Positions 5,817 through 8,067 of a stretch of 8,067 bases of DNA are shown one piece after another; position 1 is the stretch's first letter; each line of letters starts with the position of its first letter. This DNA is from UBA1794 sp964439955 (GTDB lineage Bacteria > Bacteroidota > Bacteroidia > Bacteroidales > Bacteroidaceae), in contig CAYTPX010000054.1 in assembly GCA_964439955.1 (NCBI GenBank), positions 1-8,067 on the forward strand. The letters are read 5' to 3'. The notes beneath the pieces are model-generated. The model saw only the letters and a list, made by a program, of their open reading frames with translations. It was not told where the DNA came from and made no database searches. Made by a program: the position numbers and the translations under genes.

Positions 5817-7343
5817 TTATTTCGACGATGAGGCCTGTGCCTGCAATTTCTTTCCTTTCTCTATCGCGTCCTCTATCGTACCCACGTTCAGGAAAGCCTG
5901 CTCCGGCAAGTCATCCACTTCACCATCCATAATCATATTGAACCCGCGAATCGTGTCCTCAATCGAGACTATCACCCCCGGGACACCGGTGAACTGTTCG
6001 GCCACGGTGAACGGCTGCGAAAGGAATCTTTGTACACGACGCGCACGATTGACCGTCATGCGGTCTTCTTCCGAAAGCTCTTCCATGCCTAAGATGGAAA
6101 TAATGTCTTGCAACTCCTTGTTGCGCTGCAAAATCCGCTTCACGCGCTGGGCTGTTTCGTAATGCTCCTTTCCCACGATGAGCGGGTCAAGAATCCGCGA
6201 CGTGGAATCCAACGGGTCCACGGCCGGGTATATCCCCAATTCCGTAATCTTGCGGCTCAACACGGTCGTCGCATCCAAATGGGAGAACGTTGTGGCCGGG
6301 GCCGGGTCGGTCAAGTCATCCGCCGGGACATACACCGCCTGCACCGAAGTGATGGAGCCGTTCTTCGTAGAAGTGATACGCTCCTGCATCTGCCCCATCT
6401 CCGTGGCCAGCGTAGGCTGGTATCCCACAGCCGAAGGCATGCGCCCGAGCAGGGCGGAAACCTCAGAACCAGCTTGGGTAAAGCGGAAAATATTGTCGAT
6501 GAAGAACAAGATATCCCTCTTTTCGCCCGTGTCGCGCCCTGCGTCACGGAAACTTTCAGCCACAGTCAGCCCCGACAAGGCCACAGAGGAACGCGCCCCG
6601 GGCGGTTCATTCATCTGCCCGTAGACAAGCGTTGCCTGCGACTTCTTCAGTTCCTCATAATCGACCTTCGACAAATCCCAGTTCCCTTTTTCCATTTCCT
6701 CAGTAAAGGCCTTGCCATAACGTATGACACCGGCCTCGATCATCTCGCGGAGCAAATCATTCCCTTCACGGGTACGTTCACCGACGCCCGCAAATACCGA
6801 GAATCCGCTCCCGTGCTTCGCTATGTTGTTGATAAGCTCCATGATGAGCACCGTTTTCCCTACGCCGGCACCGCCGAAAAGGCCGATTTTACCGCCTTTC
6901 ACATAAGGCTCCAACAAGTCGATCACCTTGATTCCCGTATAAAGGACTTCCTGGTTGGTGGTCAATTCCTCGAACTTCGGGGGTTCCCGGTGGATGGGGC
7001 ACGCCCCTTCCATGTCCAACGGGCGCATTCCGTCCACAGCTTCCCCGACGACATTCATCAGCCGTCCCTTCACTTGGTCTCCCACCGGCATGCGGATCGC
7101 GCTGCCCAACGGGACCACTTCCAGCCCGCGCTGCAATCCGTCAGTACTGTCCATTGCCACACAACGTACCGTGTCTTCACCGATGTGCTGTTGGATTTCG
7201 AGAACCAATTCTTTCCCGTTTGGACGGGCAACCGTCATCGACTCATGGATGGCAGGCAAATCCGCTTTCCCCGAAGCTTTTTCAAAACATACGTCAACCA
7301 CGGGGCCGATAACCTGCGATATGTGACCTTTTATTTGTGGCAT
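5817..7343 (-). CDS. atpD: ATP synthase F1 subunit beta (catalytic)
   Basis: This is the catalytic subunit of F1, making or hydrolysing ATP (508 aa). The Walker A motif GGAGVGKT lies at 157-164 with Lys163. GERTREGND (188-196) holds the catalytic Glu189 and Arg190. The Walker B segment ILFFIDNIFRF (278-288) has Asp283. The C-terminal helical domain contains EELSEED (421-427), the variant here of the DELSEED loop that gamma pushes. Against E. coli (460 aa), most of the extra length is one insertion of about 28 residues at about 207-234. It is rich in Lys and Glu with a Trp, and sits between the catalytic GER loop and LVYGQMNEPPG. It is the first gene of the operon, with its ATG about 37 bases after the predicted transcription start. 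Confidence 0.99.
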   Translation of the reverse strand: MPQIKGHISQVIGPVVDVCFEKASGKADLPAIHESMTVARPNGKELVLEIQQHIGEDTVRCVAMDSTDGLQRGLEVVPLGSAIRMPVGDQVKGRLMNVVGEAVDGMRPLDMEGACPIHREPPKFEELTTNQEVLYTGIKVIDLLEPYVKGGKIGLFGGAGVGKTVLIMELINNIAKHGSGFSVFAGVGERTREGNDLLREMIEAGVIRYGKAFTEEMEKGNWDLSKVDYEELKKSQATLVYGQMNEPPGARSSVALSGLTVAESFRDAGRDTGEKRDILFFIDNIFRFTQAGSEVSALLGRMPSAVGYQPTLATEMGQMQERITSTKNGSITSVQAVYVPADDLTDPAPATTFSHLDATTVLSRKITELGIYPAVDPLDSTSRILDPLIVGKEHYETAQRVKRILQRNKELQDIISILGMEELSEEDRMTVNRARRVQRFLSQPFTVAEQFTGVPGVIVSIEDTIRGFNMIMDGEVDDLPEQAFLNVGTIEDAIEKGKKLQAQASSSK

Positions 7344-7385
7344 AATTCTCTTTATTTTAGAACGTTTTCTTTAGGATTTCCACCT

Positions 7386-7417
7386 CAAAGTTACGACAAA
7401 AAACAGATTGATTGTAA
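7386..7417 (-). promoter_or_regulatory. Predicted atp operon promoter (Bacteroidetes type)
   Basis: The minus strand reads TAACTTTG at 7393-7386, an exact match to the Bacteroidetes -7 box TAnnTTTG. It sits 42 bases before the atpD ATG, giving a predicted start near 7380 and a short AT-rich leader. The -33 element is weak: the best candidate is TTA at 7417-7415, 21 bases upstream, in place of TTG. No other promoter candidate is as good, and every gap downstream is short except the one before atpE, so one long transcript ending at 1-52 is likely. Confidence 0.65.
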
Positions 7418-7424
7418 TTCCGGG

Positions 7425-7454
7425 TTGCCTTTTTTAACGAAATAAATACCTTTG
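7425..7454 (+). promoter_or_regulatory. Predicted promoter of the acetyltransferase gene
   Basis: The plus strand has TTG at 7425-7427, a 19-base spacer, then TACCTTTG at 7447-7454. Both elements and the spacing fit the Bacteroidetes sigma-ABfr consensus (TTG, 19-21 bases, TAnnTTTG). Transcription would start near 7460, leaving a leader of about 85 bases before the ATG at 7549. The -33 box lies only about 8 bases from the candidate -33 region of the opposite atp promoter, so the two could compete for RNA polymerase. Confidence 0.7.
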
Positions 7455-7548
7455 CAACAGAAAAACGGCCTTATGGTTGAACCGAGAAACACACATAAGG
7501 CGTAAAGGTTACAATATCGTTCCAAACAACAAACTTCAGCACATGCTT

Positions 7549-8052
7549 ATGGAAATAAGAAAGGCGACCACCGGGGACTGCGCGCTCATTTCGGAGTTGG
7601 CAAACCGGATTTTCCCGCACACCTACCAATCCATCCTGTCCAAAGGGCAAATCGACTACATGATGGAATGGATGTATTCCATCCCCAACCTGCTCAAACA
7701 AATGGAAACCGAAGGGCATACCTATTATATAGCCTACTCCGGTTCCGGGAAACCCTGCGGATACGTGTCCATACGGGCGGAGGCCGAGGGATTGTACCAT
7801 CTGGAGAAAATCTACGTCCTGCCGGAAGTACAAAAAGAGGGATACGGGAAAGCCTTGTTCCTCCAAGCCCAAAAGCACGTCAAGGAACAAGCAAACGGCA
7901 AACCGGCAGCCATGGAGTTGAACGTGAACCGCAACAACCCCGCACTGGGGTTCTACCGGAAAATGGGGATGGCCTGCGTGAGGGAAGGCGACTTCCCCAT
8001 AGGGAACGGCTATTACATGAACGACTACATCATGCGCATCGAAGTCATGTAA
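7549..8052 (+). CDS. GNAT-family N-acetyltransferase
   Basis: This is a putative acetyl-CoA-dependent N-acetyltransferase of 167 aa, the full length of a single GNAT domain. It opens with the typical first strand and helix (MEIRKATTGDCALISELANR). Motif A is LEKIYVLPEVQKEGYGKALF (84-103), in which QKEGYGK is the Q/R-x-x-G-x-G/A loop that binds the acetyl-CoA pyrophosphate. Motif B is the ELNVNRNN strand followed by PALGFYRKMGM (131-141), with Tyr136 in the usual general-acid position. The substrate cannot be told from sequence: small amine, peptide N-terminus or antibiotic are all possible. I chose ATG 7549. ATG 7543 adds two residues, while a TTG start at 7477 would add an unlikely basic tail. 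The gene is divergent from the atp operon and has no visible functional link to it. Only 15 bases follow its stop, so no terminator can be seen. Confidence 0.9.
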   Translation: MEIRKATTGDCALISELANRIFPHTYQSILSKGQIDYMMEWMYSIPNLLKQMETEGHTYYIAYSGSGKPCGYVSIRAEAEGLYHLEKIYVLPEVQKEGYGKALFLQAQKHVKEQANGKPAAMELNVNRNNPALGFYRKMGMACVREGDFPIGNGYYMNDYIMRIEVM

Positions 8053-8067
8053 CCCAACTGGCGCATT

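Noticed and set aside
7360..7371. Imperfect palindrome AGAACGTTTTCT in the atpD leader as an operator
   Set aside because: The arms are only about five bases with an offset and no second copy is seen, so there is too little to call a regulator site.
6108..7445. A 445-codon open frame on the plus strand opposite atpD
   Set aside because: It lies entirely antisense to a highly conserved gene, has no recognisable domain, and its His- and Arg-rich composition is typical of a codon-bias shadow.
7473..7505. A 10-codon frame (MVEPRNTHKA) in the acetyltransferase leader
   Set aside because: No ribosome site, codon repeat or attenuation structure is visible, so chance occurrence is likely.
7477..7548. 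Acetyltransferase extended to a TTG start at 7477
   Set aside because: The added 24 residues are basic and polar with no GNAT similarity, and family members normally begin at the MEIRKA-type strand. ATG codons at 7543 and 7549 fit better.

Overview
The window holds one complete F-type (F1Fo) ATP synthase operon on the minus strand, read from right to left, and one divergent acetyltransferase gene on the plus strand at the right edge. The gene order (atpD, atpC, a small membrane protein gene, atpB, atpE, atpF, atpH, atpA, atpG) and several protein details point to a Bacteroidetes bacterium, probably a gut or anaerobic Bacteroidales. Those details are subunit a with a signal-like N-terminus and a long exported segment, an epsilon subunit reduced to its beta-sandwich, and extra segments in alpha and beta. 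Two TAnnTTTG-type promoter boxes, the -7 element typical of this phylum, support the assignment. I cannot name the genus or species.

Layout from left to right: 1-52 is a strong hairpin plus T-tract terminator for the leftward operon. 89-979 is atpG (gamma), 992-2581 atpA (alpha), 2594-3148 atpH (delta), 3160-3657 atpF (b), 3670-3927 atpE (c), 4006-5100 atpB (a), 5097-5507 a four-helix membrane protein in the AtpI position, 5522-5779 atpC (epsilon) and 5817-7343 atpD (beta). The region 7344-7548 carries back-to-back promoters. 7549-8052 is a GNAT-family N-acetyltransferase.

The genes make one machine. AtpB, AtpE and AtpF form the membrane ion channel, rotor ring and stator stalk. AtpH joins the stator to the catalytic head of AtpA and AtpD. 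AtpG and AtpC form the central stalk. Residues in AtpE and AtpB suggest proton rather than sodium coupling. The genes are packed tightly: four consecutive junctions have 11-12 bp gaps and one is a 4-bp ATGA overlap. The exception is a 78-bp AT-rich gap before atpE, whose product is needed in multiple copies.

I found no mobile element, CRISPR array, RNA gene or clearly new system. The points most worth a second look are the uncharacterised AtpI-position protein, the exported domain of subunit a, the missing C-terminal domain of epsilon, and the compact divergent promoter region.
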